Assembly (NCBI RefSeq): GCF_020026455.1
Contig: NZ_JAHHQJ010000014.1
Coordinates: 1-64,000, forward strand
DNA length: 64,000 bases
DNA from: Alistipes sp.
GTDB taxonomy: Bacteria; Bacteroidota; Bacteroidia; Bacteroidales; Rikenellaceae
Reading direction: 5' to 3'
In this document: in pieces, positions 1 to 8,237 of the stretch
Position numbering within the stretch: position 1 is the stretch's first letter
Layout: each line of letters begins with the position of its first letter
Notes under the pieces: generated by a model
Databases searched by the model: none
What the model was told of the DNA's origin: nothing
The model's input: the letters and a program-made list of their open reading frames with translations, nothing else
Program-made: the position numbers and the translations under genes

Positions 1-84
1 CATTGCTTTAATGTGTGGTGGAATACCATTAAAGATACTGAAAATCAGCTACTTGGCCTATTTTATTCTGCTAAACTTTATTAA
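1..84 (+). CDS. Possible 3' end of a gene entering from the left (uncertain)
   Basis: Frame 1 is open from the first base to a TAA at 82-84, giving a 27-residue tail rich in aromatic and polar residues. Frame 2 is also open, to about base 88, and would read as a hydrophobic tail, so the choice is not secure. No family is recognisable from so little sequence. The stretch from 85 to 193 is AT-rich and shows no clear promoter or hairpin. Confidence 0.25.
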   Translation, partial: HCFNVWWNTIKDTENQLLGLFYSAKLY

Positions 85-193
85 TTAACGTGTTTATTTT
101 CAACGGATTAGTTACAAATTTAACGAAGTATTAATATATTAGTTTAACTTCAAATCGTCGACATGTTTTAAGCATTAACTAAAATTTTTTATT

Positions 194-877
194 ATGGGCA
201 TAAAAGAATCCTTGAAAGCAGCCATCTATCCTATATACGAGGAATTGTCAGAAGTCGATCAAGAACAAAGCTACACGACATTTTGCTTGCAATGGGGAGA
301 AAAATACCAACCCGGAGGCATGCTGTTCGTCGGGCGTGCAACTTACGGATGGGCCGTCGACGACCGGGATACCGAACGGCTGTTTACGGATAGTTGCGAA
401 TCGCAGGTATTTGCCCGCCCTAACCAGATGAAGTGGGTGGAGAATTATTGGAAAAGATCCGCATTCTGGCGGGTTATCCGGAACGTTACACAGGGGGTGA
501 TTGGCCAGCAGTCGGACTGGTATGAACATATTGCGTGGGACAATCTTTACAAACTGTCTCCGGATGGCTCGAATCCGTCCGATGCGTTGTGCAAGAAACA
601 GGGAAACCTCTGTTTTGAGATATTCAAGCAGGAATTGTCTGTCCTGCGGCCAAAGGTTGTGATATTGCTCACCGGGAAGAACTGGGATTATGATTTCCTG
701 TGCAGTGTGAACAGCGATGAGGAGCCGGTAGTTCATGAAGAGAAAAATTGGTCCAAATACAAAGCCATTGTCTACAAAATCGGAGATACTGTTTTCATCG
801 GGACAGAACATCCGCAAGGTAAATCAGAAACGGAACATGTCGCAGCCTTGACGGAATTGGCGAAAAAATATATATAA
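194..877 (+). CDS. Hypothetical protein with weak uracil-DNA-glycosylase-like motifs
   Basis: This 227-aa soluble protein has no signal peptide or membrane segment. I do not recognise a named family. The segment GMLFVGRATYGW (about residues 42-53), the hydrophobic strand VVILLTGKNW near residue 155, and FIGTEHPQGK near residue 200 are spaced roughly like motif A, a core strand and the HP motif of the uracil-DNA-glycosylase superfamily. That resemblance is loose and unproven. The gene is AT-rich compared with the window beyond 4.3 kb, ends in a strong terminator, and precedes a DprA-like gene. It may therefore belong to an accessory or defence-type island. The start chosen is the first ATG after a long AT-rich leader. 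Confidence 0.7.
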   Translation: MGIKESLKAAIYPIYEELSEVDQEQSYTTFCLQWGEKYQPGGMLFVGRATYGWAVDDRDTERLFTDSCESQVFARPNQMKWVENYWKRSAFWRVIRNVTQGVIGQQSDWYEHIAWDNLYKLSPDGSNPSDALCKKQGNLCFEIFKQELSVLRPKVVILLTGKNWDYDFLCSVNSDEEPVVHEEKNWSKYKAIVYKIGDTVFIGTEHPQGKSETEHVAALTELAKKYI

Positions 878-923
878 ATACTTCGATTCGCCGGAATATC
901 CCAATCTAAGTTCTATCATACGA

Positions 924-957
924 TTCCTCTTCCTAATTGCAGGAAGAGGAATTTTTT
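924..957 (+). terminator. Rho-independent terminator
   Basis: TTCCTCTTCCT (924-934) pairs perfectly with AGGAAGAGGAA (941-951) across a 6-nt loop, followed by a run of six T. It lies 47 bases after the stop of the 227-aa gene, so the next gene is probably transcribed separately. Confidence 0.85.
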
Positions 958-1061
958 ATTAAATGCTCATATTTTAATTATTTACGATACACTGTGCCGT
1001 AATTTAGCCTAACAACTTCTGATCTTTACATCGAGATAAAACATAATTTAATCAGGGGTAA

Positions 1062-2333
1062 ATGATACAATCGAACCTTGGAATAACCACTATTGAACAG
1101 ACGGATTCTCGCTATCCATGGGCATTCCGGGTATTGGGTGATGAAATGCCGCCGAGAATTTATGCTTACGGAAATATAGAGTTGTTACGCCATACGAAAA
1201 TGGTGGCGATCATCGGCTCTCGTAAAGCGCTCAACAGAACACTAGACTTTGCCGATGAATTTGAGAATGATGACTACGTCATAGTCAGCAATTTGAGCCA
1301 AGGATGCGTGGCGGCTTGGGAACGGATAATTGCGATTGTCGCGACAGGATTGGACATTGCCCTTGGAAACACTTTATGTACGCCCATCCTAAAGCAAGGC
1401 GGTTTGTTACTATCGGAACAACCACCCGGCACAAAAGCGACCACTTCCCATCGTATTGCGTGTGCCCGTCTTCAAGTGGCACTAGCCAATCCGATTGTAG
1501 TGGTACATGCAGCCATGAAAAGTCCGGTAATGCATGCTATTGATTTTGCCCGCAAATGCGGAAAAACGATTCTGGCCTGTCGCTACGAAACATATAATGG
1601 CTCAAACGACGGGAACAAACATTTGCTGGAAAATGGGATTGCTTCAAATGTCACGCAGGACCTTGCTCCTTTGTCGGAGAATGAACGTCGTCTGGTTCAT
1701 CTGGAAGAGGTGTGGCAGAGGAAACATCGGGAAGAGCGAGCTGAAGAACAACTCGAATGGGACAAGCATCCGCTCAGCAAAAAGATGTCTTATGCATTCA
1801 TGGCGGCAAACAATATACATTGGGAACCTGTCGGCGTATGTCCTGTAGACGATACAAGCATAGAGGAAGATTGTGAAAATTATTATCGCTGGTGTCGTCA
1901 TGACATGTCCCGGGAAGATTGGGCCGATTATCAAGATTTGATCCATCGGCAGAAATACTACCAATGGCAGCATTTCATCCGTAACAGCGGAGCAGATTGT
2001 GATCATGATGGAATTTTCTTGGTACTGAAATTTCAAATCGATCGAATGATCGACTATTGGCGTCAATTCTCACACGGAATGAATGGCGATTATATTCGCT
2101 CACAAATGGAATTGGCCAGCCGACTGCTGCAAATTGTTCTTAAAAATGGAAATGAAGGAAAGGATATGGAGTATCTTCCTGCGCATGTCAATCTCAAAAA
2201 CAAAAAACGTTTTGAAGTACGATTCTGCGCCACAACATTTTATCTGGGAGAAAAACAGGAAGTTCGCTATAAAAAAGCCTATTGTTTGTTGTTCAGACTG
2301 TTAAAAGAAAACATCCTGCATTGGTGGGATTAA
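1062..2333 (+). CDS. Divergent DprA/SLOG-type Rossmann protein with long unknown C-terminus
   Basis: This 423-aa protein has an N-terminal half (about residues 10-205) that follows the DprA/Smf pattern: a 'PPRIYAYGN' segment, the strand-turn VAIIGSRKA (48-56), GGLLLSEQPPG (113-123), VVVHAAMKSPVMHAIDFARKCGKTILA (two short segments, 146-172), then a loop into the next strand. The glycine-rich segment with GIDxxAH and the RNRIIA motif of canonical DprA are replaced by unrelated residues, so ordinary RecA/ssDNA loading activity is doubtful. The C-terminal half (206-423) is rich in W, Y, D and E, carries no DprA winged helix, and matches nothing I know. SLOG-family Rossmann domains are known as nucleotide-binding modules in prokaryotic conflict systems; applying that role here is inference. 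AGGGG lies just upstream of the ATG. Confidence 0.75.
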   Translation: MIQSNLGITTIEQTDSRYPWAFRVLGDEMPPRIYAYGNIELLRHTKMVAIIGSRKALNRTLDFADEFENDDYVIVSNLSQGCVAAWERIIAIVATGLDIALGNTLCTPILKQGGLLLSEQPPGTKATTSHRIACARLQVALANPIVVVHAAMKSPVMHAIDFARKCGKTILACRYETYNGSNDGNKHLLENGIASNVTQDLAPLSENERRLVHLEEVWQRKHREERAEEQLEWDKHPLSKKMSYAFMAANNIHWEPVGVCPVDDTSIEEDCENYYRWCRHDMSREDWADYQDLIHRQKYYQWQHFIRNSGADCDHDGIFLVLKFQIDRMIDYWRQFSHGMNGDYIRSQMELASRLLQIVLKNGNEGKDMEYLPAHVNLKNKKRFEVRFCATTFYLGEKQEVRYKKAYCLLFRLLKENILHWWD

Positions 2334-2436
2334 AATACAATAGCAACCAGTTCGAATAATACGGAAATCAATGGTAATTTAAACCTGTGTAGCAGGAAAC
2401 TCTTCAAATATTTAGCCGCTTAATGCATAAGCATAT

Positions 2437-3019
2437 ATGGCGCAAGACTCAAAAAAGAAGCGATGTTCAGAAAAACGACTCCGACATAACTGTGATTGCC
2501 GTAGGTAATGGTGGATATAATATTGCGTATAACCTAATCCAAATGGGATGTTTCGACGGTGCAAGGTTTTTTTGTTTGTGATACCGAGCCAAGCGACCTA
2601 ACAAGACATGCAAGCAATGCAGATGAGACATTTCTGCGGGACAGAATAAATGGTGATGTAAAATCTGCAGATACTACCCATGTTGATCATATCATAAAGA
2701 GATCTTCACAAAATGTTATTTTAGTAGGGACTTTCGGTGGCTTAACCGGCAGCAAGTATGTTCCACGAAACAACTTGCACCATCCAGTCGCGTAACCGTC
2801 ATTCAAAACAACAGCATATTATTGGATCTAAAGATTCTCACAATCAGTCAATTTAATCAACCTATTACTAACACGTTATCGGTTATATTGAAAAGATACT
2901 CTTTAGAAGAACTTGCTAACAATAATACCATAGACTTGCAGAACCTGATTCCAATCGAATACCAGTCTTTACAGAAAATACAGATCATCAGTGTACAATT
3001 AGAAATATGTTGTTGGTAA
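2437..3019 (+). pseudogene. Broken FtsZ/tubulin-like gene fragment
   Basis: Three adjacent frames read as one protein. Frame one starts at ATG 2437 (MAQDSK). After an A6 run at 2451-2456 the reading moves to a frame giving DITVIAVGNGGYNIAYNL. After a T7 run at 2567-2573 it moves again to FFVCDTEPSDL and later VILVGTFGGLTGSKYVPR. A further shift near 2780 leads to the tail ending at 3019. The order resembles the FtsZ/tubulin GTPase: a glycine-rich first strand, an 'xxNTD'-like segment, then the signature G-box region, here FGGLTGS in place of GGGTGTG. Total coding is only about 190 codons, so part of the GTPase domain is missing as well. Each homopolymer break is consistent with one extra base, which fits gene decay or sequencing error. 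The gene follows the DprA-like gene by 103 bases. Confidence 0.5.
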
Positions 3020-3259
3020 TCATCAGCACCTTCCGTATAATGCCAAATGAAGAGTGGAAACGAATTTTTGATTCGTAAATGCCCCTAACGTAATATCTGA
3101 TATCAATTTATACATAGATGTCCGTATCATTATGTGTAATTCCTTCTTGTTTCGAGAGTTCTGTAGAACTTTCCGCCCGATTCTCAAAACTACTGTTTGG
3201 ATCATTTCTGAAAATTATTCTGTACGGCTGCAAAAGAAGATAATGGTTTGTTAAATTGA

Positions 3260-3292
3260 AAAGGCATCTATTCGGAATGAATAGATGCCTTT
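3260..3292 (-). terminator. Terminator hairpin after the 171-aa gene
   Basis: AAAGGCATCTATTC and GAATAGATGCCTTT form a perfect 14-bp stem with a 5-nt loop. On the minus strand the hairpin is followed by a T-rich stretch and lies directly after the stop of the 3295-3810 gene. Bases 3020-3259 hold no gene I can support. Confidence 0.8.
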
Positions 3293-3294
3293 CT

Positions 3295-3810
3295 TTATCT
3301 GTGTATTGACTTTTTGTATGGTCTATTGACCGTTCGGATAGCATAAAGCAGACTCCACCTCTTCCTATACGCCTCTTCCTCCTCATCCGGTCTGCGCCCG
3401 TCCCAGCAAAGGCCGGAATCAGGGTTCCTCCCACCGTATGAAACAGCTACAAGCTGCCCGCTAATCAGTGCATCTGCGATGGAGAAGATCCGCTCCCGGA
3501 CAGACGGCTCCGTCAACTGGTCGAGAAACTCCTGCATCAGTGCAGTCTGATTCTCGTTGAGATACTTAAGCCGCACATTATCCTGTCGCTGCCGTTTAAG
3601 CTCCTGATAATCCACCAGTGTATTTCGCTGCACAGCCTGTTCCTGCTGTTCGGCATCTTTCCGATACAGTTCAAGAATATTATATTCCTGAGGAGAACTA
3701 AAACTGATGTATTTCAGACAAACAAATCCCGATTTTTCCTCCAAAAAATGTATTTTATCCAAACAAACCTCACCATTTGAGGCGGTCAGACGTACTGTCC
3801 ATACAAACAA
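3295..3810 (-). CDS. Hypothetical protein, possibly truncated
   Basis: This 171-aa protein is not recognised. The first 60 residues are beta-rich and irregular, and the middle (about 60-110) is a charged, glutamine-rich helix likely to form a coiled coil. The C-terminus carries YGGRNPDSGLCWDGRRPDEE, a motif-like block that looks conserved. A terminator-type hairpin precedes the start (3813-3847) and another follows the stop, so it is a single-gene unit unless the 5' end has been lost. The helical region plus compact C-terminus could be the tail of a larger mobilisation-type protein, but that is speculation. Confidence 0.5.
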   Translation of the reverse strand: MFVWTVRLTASNGEVCLDKIHFLEEKSGFVCLKYISFSSPQEYNILELYRKDAEQQEQAVQRNTLVDYQELKRQRQDNVRLKYLNENQTALMQEFLDQLTEPSVRERIFSIADALISGQLVAVSYGGRNPDSGLCWDGRRPDEEEEAYRKRWSLLYAIRTVNRPYKKSIHR

Positions 3811-3812
3811 AT

Positions 3813-3847
3813 AAATACCTGCTAATCGTACAGATTAGCAGGTATTT
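3813..3847 (-). terminator. Terminator of the DUF2795 gene
   Basis: AAATACCTGCTAATC and GATTAGCAGGTATTT form a perfect 15-bp stem around GTACA. The hairpin lies 27 bases past the stop of the minus-strand DUF2795 gene and is followed on that strand by a T-rich stretch. Confidence 0.85.
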
Positions 3848-3873
3848 AAATAATTCGCTATCGAATCTCCCGA

Positions 3874-4095
3874 CTAATATTCTTCCTCATTGAAGAAGAA
3901 GTCGTCCTTGGAAGGGTAGTCGGGCCAGATGTCTTCGATCGATTCGTAGATTTCGCCTTCGTCTTCTATTTCCTGCAGGTTTTCGAGCACTTCGAGCGGC
4001 GCACCCGAACGTACTGCATAGTCGATCAGTTCATCTTTCGTTGCAGGCCAGGGGGCATCTTCGAGTTTCGATGCCAATTCAAGCGTCCAATACAT
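3874..4095 (-). CDS. DUF2795 domain protein
   Basis: This is a small acidic protein of 73 aa. The N-terminal MYWTLELASKLEDAPWPATKDELIDYA followed by SGAP and VLENLQEI is the pattern of short DUF2795 proteins common in Bacteroidota. The C-terminal third is almost entirely acidic (EDEGEIYESIEDIWPDYP). It has no enzyme motif, signal or membrane segment, and its role is unknown. It is monocistronic, with a promoter-like element at 4177-4206 and a strong terminator at 3813-3847. Confidence 0.85.
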   Translation of the reverse strand: MYWTLELASKLEDAPWPATKDELIDYAVRSGAPLEVLENLQEIEDEGEIYESIEDIWPDYPSKDDFFFNEEEY

Positions 4096-4176
4096 AGTTA
4101 GAATATTTTTAAGTTCCCAATTGTCAGCATTTTAGTTCTCCTCAAGGGGGAGGGTTAATTCATCGTGGCTGATTTG

Positions 4177-4206
4177 CAAAAGTATAAAAAAAACGAGAAA
4201 AACAAA
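4177..4206 (-). promoter_or_regulatory. Promoter of the DUF2795 gene
   Basis: Read on the minus strand, TTTG (4203-4206) and TACTTTTG (4177-4184) are 18 bases apart, close to the Bacteroidota TTTG-N19-TAnnTTTG consensus. The element is 82 bases before the start codon. Confidence 0.55.
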
Positions 4207-4349
4207 GAAAATTCGTTAAAACATCGTCCCTGAGTTCTTATATGTCTGGTAACCATTGCTTTGTTCGGCAAAAAAATTGGTCCCCTTTGTGCCGTACCGA
4301 TTTTGCCTGCTCCGGCGGGCGGCGTTGCGCGAAATCCGGGCCGTCGTGT

Positions 4350-4380
4350 TTTGCGGAGTCCGTTTTTTATCGTATTTTTG
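4350..4380 (+). promoter_or_regulatory. Promoter of the six-hairpin glycosidase gene
   Basis: TTTG at 4350-4353 and TATTTTTG at 4373-4380 are separated by 19 bases, a full match to the Bacteroidota primary-sigma consensus. The ATG at 4432 follows about 50 bases later. Confidence 0.8.
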
Positions 4381-4431
4381 TTACGCTTCGAAACAATACA
4401 ACTTGTTAAAACCAAACGAAAACCCGATTCC

Positions 4432-6435
4432 ATGACCCGAATCAGTTGCTTTTTCCTGCTTTTTCTCTGCAGCCTGACGACACCCGCCCTTGCCGATCAA
4501 ACCCGCTGGGCGGTAATTCCCGACAGCACGGCCATCGTGTGGCATGTCCGCGAGGGCGATTCGCACCGGGACCATATCGAAATGAGCGGCCTGCGTGTTT
4601 CGACCGTCCTGCGCTACGGCGTCGATACCGACGGTGGTTTTCTCTTCGAACGCAGCCTGGTGTGGCCGATGCTGCGCACCGTTCCCAACAATACGCACGC
4701 CTCGTTGATGCGGCGTTTCGCGTGGGATGTTCCCCGGATGCTTTCGGTCAATGAAAAATGCCTCCAGCAGGAGCAGGTCCGCTGGATCGGGCTCGACGGT
4801 ACGATGACCGTCAAGAGCGACTGGACGGCGGTCAATGGCTCGCTTTCGCTGACGCGTGTCCTTTTCCCGTCGGTCGATGCGGCCGCTTTCTGCGAAAAAT
4901 ATACCCTGGAGAATACGGGCGACGAGCCGCTTTACGTCGAGATTCCCCGGGCGCGTTCGGTGATCCGGACAGCCCCGGAAAAGGGCGTGGAGGGCAGCTA
5001 CGAACTGGTTGCCGAGATCTGCGGCGACACGGCGCTGATGCTCGCTCCGCGTGCCTCGGTCTCCTTCGGGGCCTTTTTCAGCGGCGGCCGGCCCGGAGAT
5101 GAAGCCCTGAGGCTGGATGTCGATGCGGAACTTGCCAAACGCCGCGCACTGGTGGCCGAATGGCAGCGCAATCTGGTGCTGGAGACCTCCGATCCCGTGA
5201 TCGACGCCATGTTCGCCTTTGCGAAGATCCGTGCCGCGGAGAGCATCTTCGACACCCGGGGTGGCCTGATGCACTGCCCCGGCGGCGAATATTACTATGC
5301 CGCGATCTGGGCCAACGACCAGGCCGAGTACGTCAACCCCTTCTTCCCCTTCCTGGGCTACGACCGGGGCAACCGCTCGGCGCTCTGCTCGTTCGGCTAT
5401 TTCGCCCGCTACATGAATCCCGACTACCGGCCGATTCCCAGCTCGATCATCGCCGAAGGGACCGACACCTGGAACGGTGCCGGGGACCGCGGCGATGCGG
5501 CCATGATCGCCTACGGTGCGGCGCGTTATGCGCTGGCGTACGGCGATGCGGCCGAAGCCGCCGAATTGTGGCCGTTGGTGGAGTGGTGCCTGGAGTACTG
5601 CCGCCGGCAGCTGACCGACGACGGCGTGGTGGCCTCCGATTCGGACGAACTGGAGGGACGCTTTCCGGCCGGGGATGCCAATCTGTGCACCTCGTCGCTT
5701 TATTACGACGCGCTGCTCTCGGCCGCCATGCTGGGCCGCGAGCTGCATAAGCCTGCCCGGCAGCTGGCCGCATACGAACGTCAGGCCGCCGTGTTGCGGA
5801 AAAACATCGATCTCCATTTCGGGGGCATGGTCGAGGGTTTCGACACCTACCGCTATTATACGGGCAACGACCGCCTGCGCTCGTGGATCTGCATTCCGCT
5901 GATCGTCGGCATCGACGAGCGGAAGGAGGCGACCATCGAGGCGCTTTTCTCGCCGAAACTGTGGACCGAAAACGGCCTGCTGACCCGGTCGGGCGACAAG
6001 ACCTTCTGGGACCGGACGACGCTCTACGCCCTGCGCGGGGTCTATGCCGCGGGCGAGACCGAGAAGGCCACCGACTATCTGTCCTACTATTCCGGGGAGC
6101 GTCTGCTGGGCGACCATGTTCCCTACGCCATCGAGGCGTGGCCCGAAGGTTCCCAGCGTCATCTTTCGGCCGAGAGCGGCCTCTACTGCCGCATCCTGAC
6201 CGAGGGCGTGTTCGGAATCCGCCCGACGGGAATGCGGTCGTTTGACCTGACCCCGCGTCTGCCCGCGGCGTGGGACCACATGAATCTGCGCAACGTGCGG
6301 GCCTTCGGCTCGGAGTTCGACATCGAGGTGCGCCGTGCGGCCCGGGGGATGGAGGTTTCCGTGACGCAGGGCGGGCGGGAGATCGTCCGCAAGAGGCTCC
6401 GCGCGGGTCAGAGTCTCGGGGTCAGGCTGCCGTAG
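4432..6435 (+). CDS. Secreted six-hairpin (alpha/alpha)6 glycosidase-like protein
   Basis: This 667-aa protein begins with a signal peptide (MTRISCFFLLFLCSLTTPALA). Residues of about 30-235 look like a beta-sandwich. From about 250 there is a helical repeat region of the six-hairpin glycosidase fold: GGLMHCPGGEYYYAAIWAND, then a long stretch with paired helices, YYTGNDRLRSWICIPL, and EAWPEGSQRHLSAESGLYCRI. A short beta-rich C-terminal segment closes it, as in rhamnosidase and glycogen-debranching-like families. The exact GH family and substrate cannot be fixed by eye. The start at 4432 is chosen because it gives a clean signal peptide and follows the promoter, whereas the upstream in-frame start at 4261 would precede it. 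Confidence 0.8.
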   Translation: MTRISCFFLLFLCSLTTPALADQTRWAVIPDSTAIVWHVREGDSHRDHIEMSGLRVSTVLRYGVDTDGGFLFERSLVWPMLRTVPNNTHASLMRRFAWDVPRMLSVNEKCLQQEQVRWIGLDGTMTVKSDWTAVNGSLSLTRVLFPSVDAAAFCEKYTLENTGDEPLYVEIPRARSVIRTAPEKGVEGSYELVAEICGDTALMLAPRASVSFGAFFSGGRPGDEALRLDVDAELAKRRALVAEWQRNLVLETSDPVIDAMFAFAKIRAAESIFDTRGGLMHCPGGEYYYAAIWANDQAEYVNPFFPFLGYDRGNRSALCSFGYFARYMNPDYRPIPSSIIAEGTDTWNGAGDRGDAAMIAYGAARYALAYGDAAEAAELWPLVEWCLEYCRRQLTDDGVVASDSDELEGRFPAGDANLCTSSLYYDALLSAAMLGRELHKPARQLAAYERQAAVLRKNIDLHFGGMVEGFDTYRYYTGNDRLRSWICIPLIVGIDERKEATIEALFSPKLWTENGLLTRSGDKTFWDRTTLYALRGVYAAGETEKATDYLSYYSGERLLGDHVPYAIEAWPEGSQRHLSAESGLYCRILTEGVFGIRPTGMRSFDLTPRLPAAWDHMNLRNVRAFGSEFDIEVRRAARGMEVSVTQGGREIVRKRLRAGQSLGVRLP

Positions 6436-6448
6436 CCCGTAACAGCGA

Positions 6449-6468
6449 GGAGGTTTTCGAAAACCTCC
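6449..6468. terminator. Bidirectional terminator
   Basis: GGAGGTTTTCGAAAACCTCC is a perfect palindrome lying between the convergent glycosidase and methyltransferase genes, so it can serve both. Confidence 0.75.
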
Positions 6469-6473
6469 CTCGT

Positions 6474-7238
6474 TTATTTCCGTGCGATGTAGAACAGGTC
6501 GAAACAGCCGTCTCCCACCGGCTCGATGCGGTAGTCGTCCCTGCGGATCGAGTTGGTCAGCCCGGTGTTTTCCCGGAGGAGCCTGCGGCGGTTCATGCGG
6601 TTGAGAATGTCGTAGGGGATCTGCAGCATCCAGCGCGGCAGACGGTGCTGGAGATCGAGCGGATCGAAGCGCGTGATGCGCTCGACGCTGCGGCGGTTTT
6701 CGGCGTAGTAGTCCATCACCTTTTCGTTGCCGAAGACCCCGAGGGCCTCGATCTGCGAGAAACACCCGGCGAGCAGTTCGCGGAACTGTTCGGCCGTGTA
6801 TTCGCGCACGTGCCACGGGTTGCGGGTGAGCGACATCGGGGCGTTGGGGGTTGTCGCGATGAAGCGGCCTCCGGGGCGCAGTACCCGGTGTATCTCGCGC
6901 ACGAATTCCGCATCGCGTTTGATGTGCTCGATCACCTGGAACGAGATCACGCAGTCGAAACTCCCCTCGGGGAAGTCCAGCGGCGGGACCACCGCCTGCC
7001 GGAATTCGACGTTGGGCCTGTCGAGCAGTGCCGGGTCCGGGACGTGCTTGTCGATGGTGACGAACCTCCGGGCCCGGGGTGCCACGACCTCGATGCCGTA
7101 TCCGGCTCCGGTCCCGATTTCGAGTACATCGCCCCCGATGCGTGCCGCTGCGGCGTGGTAGGCCAGCAGCGAGCGCTGGAACACGAAATTGTCCGATGCT
7201 TCCGCCGAAACGCGCTCTGCGGTGTTAATCTTCGCCAT
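6474..7238 (-). CDS. Class I SAM-dependent methyltransferase
   Basis: This 254-aa cytosolic protein shows the Rossmann motif I DVLEIGTGAGYG near residues 38-48, an acidic end to the second strand (FVTIDKHV), and FDCVISFQVIEHI followed by RVLRPGGRFIATTPN. These are the typical order of class I small-molecule methyltransferases (UbiE/Coq5-like, methyltransf_11/23). The substrate is unknown. Its start overlaps the stop of the CvfB-like gene by 14 bases, so the two are translationally coupled in one transcript. Confidence 0.88.
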   Translation of the reverse strand: MAKINTAERVSAEASDNFVFQRSLLAYHAAAARIGGDVLEIGTGAGYGIEVVAPRARRFVTIDKHVPDPALLDRPNVEFRQAVVPPLDFPEGSFDCVISFQVIEHIKRDAEFVREIHRVLRPGGRFIATTPNAPMSLTRNPWHVREYTAEQFRELLAGCFSQIEALGVFGNEKVMDYYAENRRSVERITRFDPLDLQHRLPRWMLQIPYDILNRMNRRRLLRENTGLTNSIRRDDYRIEPVGDGCFDLFYIARK

Positions 7239-8073
7239 GGTTCCGGATTTTGATGCCTTTTTCGCCGACTTCGACCGCGCCTCGCTTGAGGAGCACGCCC
7301 AGCGAGCGTTTGAAGACCTTTTTGCTTGTTCCCGTGAGACGCGTCACCTCTTCGGGAGCGCTGTCGTCGTTCAGGGGCAGGAACCCTCCGTTTTCCCGAA
7401 CCAGCCGGAGCAGCACCTCCGCCGCATCCTTGACCTGGGCGAATCCCGTCAGCTGGAGACACACATCGATGCGGTTGTCTTCGGTGATGCGGCTGACGTA
7501 TCCTTTCAGCCGGTCGCCGACGGCCACGGGACGGAAGATCTGGTTGTGGTAGATCATGCCCCAGTGGCGGTTCTCGATGATCACGCGGAATCCGATTTCG
7601 CACTCCGAGGCCACCAGCAGGGCGACCTCCTGCCGGGGTTTCACCGAAATCAGGTCGTTGTTTATGAAACTCTTGAGTTTGGTCGTCGCCACGCAGCGTC
7701 CCGTGATGTTGTCTTCGTAGAGGTAGACGATGTAGCTGTGCCCGGCCAGAATGCCGCCCTGCTGGTTGCGGTTGGGGAGGAACAGGTCCTTTCCGTGCAG
7801 ACCCCAGTCGAGGAATGCGCCGTGGGCCGTCTTGTCCACCACGCGCAGATAGCCGGCTTCGCCTTCGCGCAGCAGCGGGGTTTCGGTTGTCGCCACGAGA
7901 CGGTCCTCCGAGTCGTGGTAGAGGAATACCTCCTTCTGGTCGCCGACCTTGTCCGTCAGCGAAGTGTATCGGTTGGGGAGCAGCACTTCGTTCTGCTCCT
8001 CGTCGGCGAGGTATAGGCCGTATTCCGAGATGCGGCTTACGGTGAGGGTTTGTATGCGTCCTGCTTTCAACAT
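7225..8073 (-). CDS. CvfB-like S1-domain RNA-binding protein
   Basis: This 282-aa protein consists of consecutive S1/OB-fold modules: an N-terminal one (SEYGLYLADEEQNEVLLPN), a second with GAFLDWGLHGKDLFLP, a third around WGMIYHNQIFRPVAVGDRLKGYV, and a C-terminal winged helix (LTGTSKKVFKRSLGVLLKRG). This order is that of the CvfB/YitL family, thought to bind RNA and affect expression post-transcriptionally. It is the first gene of a two-gene unit with the methyltransferase downstream. Confidence 0.88.
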   Translation of the reverse strand: MLKAGRIQTLTVSRISEYGLYLADEEQNEVLLPNRYTSLTDKVGDQKEVFLYHDSEDRLVATTETPLLREGEAGYLRVVDKTAHGAFLDWGLHGKDLFLPNRNQQGGILAGHSYIVYLYEDNITGRCVATTKLKSFINNDLISVKPRQEVALLVASECEIGFRVIIENRHWGMIYHNQIFRPVAVGDRLKGYVSRITEDNRIDVCLQLTGFAQVKDAAEVLLRLVRENGGFLPLNDDSAPEEVTRLTGTSKKVFKRSLGVLLKRGAVEVGEKGIKIRNHGED

Positions 8074-8094
8074 GTCTTTTCGGTATCAGTGCTG

Positions 8095-8126
8095 CAAAAG
8101 TACGTTTATTTTCCGCCGAATCCAAA
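8095..8126 (-). promoter_or_regulatory. Promoter of the CvfB-methyltransferase unit
   Basis: On the minus strand TTTG (8123-8126) and TACTTTTG (8095-8102) are 20 bases apart, matching the Bacteroidota consensus. It lies 21 bases before the start codon. Confidence 0.75.
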
Positions 8127-8237
8127 CTTCGCGGCTCCCGCCGCCTGAAGATGCTGCGTATTTCCCGGCTTGCGGGACGGACGTTTTGCGGATTGCCCGA
8201 AAAACCGTATCTTTACGAAACGCAAAAATCTCTCGAA

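Larger units (their letters stand above)
4096..4431. other. Gene-free divergent control region
   Basis: This 336-base gap separates the DUF2795 gene from the glycosidase. It holds two divergent promoter elements (4177-4206 minus, 4350-4380 plus). An open frame runs through from 4261 into the glycosidase, but the promoter lies inside it, so 4261 is not the start. Confidence 0.7.

Noticed and set aside
4381..6816. Very long antisense open frame (811 codons) opposite the glycosidase
   Set aside because: High GC keeps antisense frames open. The plus-strand protein has a signal peptide and fold motifs, while the antisense product is a repetitive R/G-rich sequence without family features.
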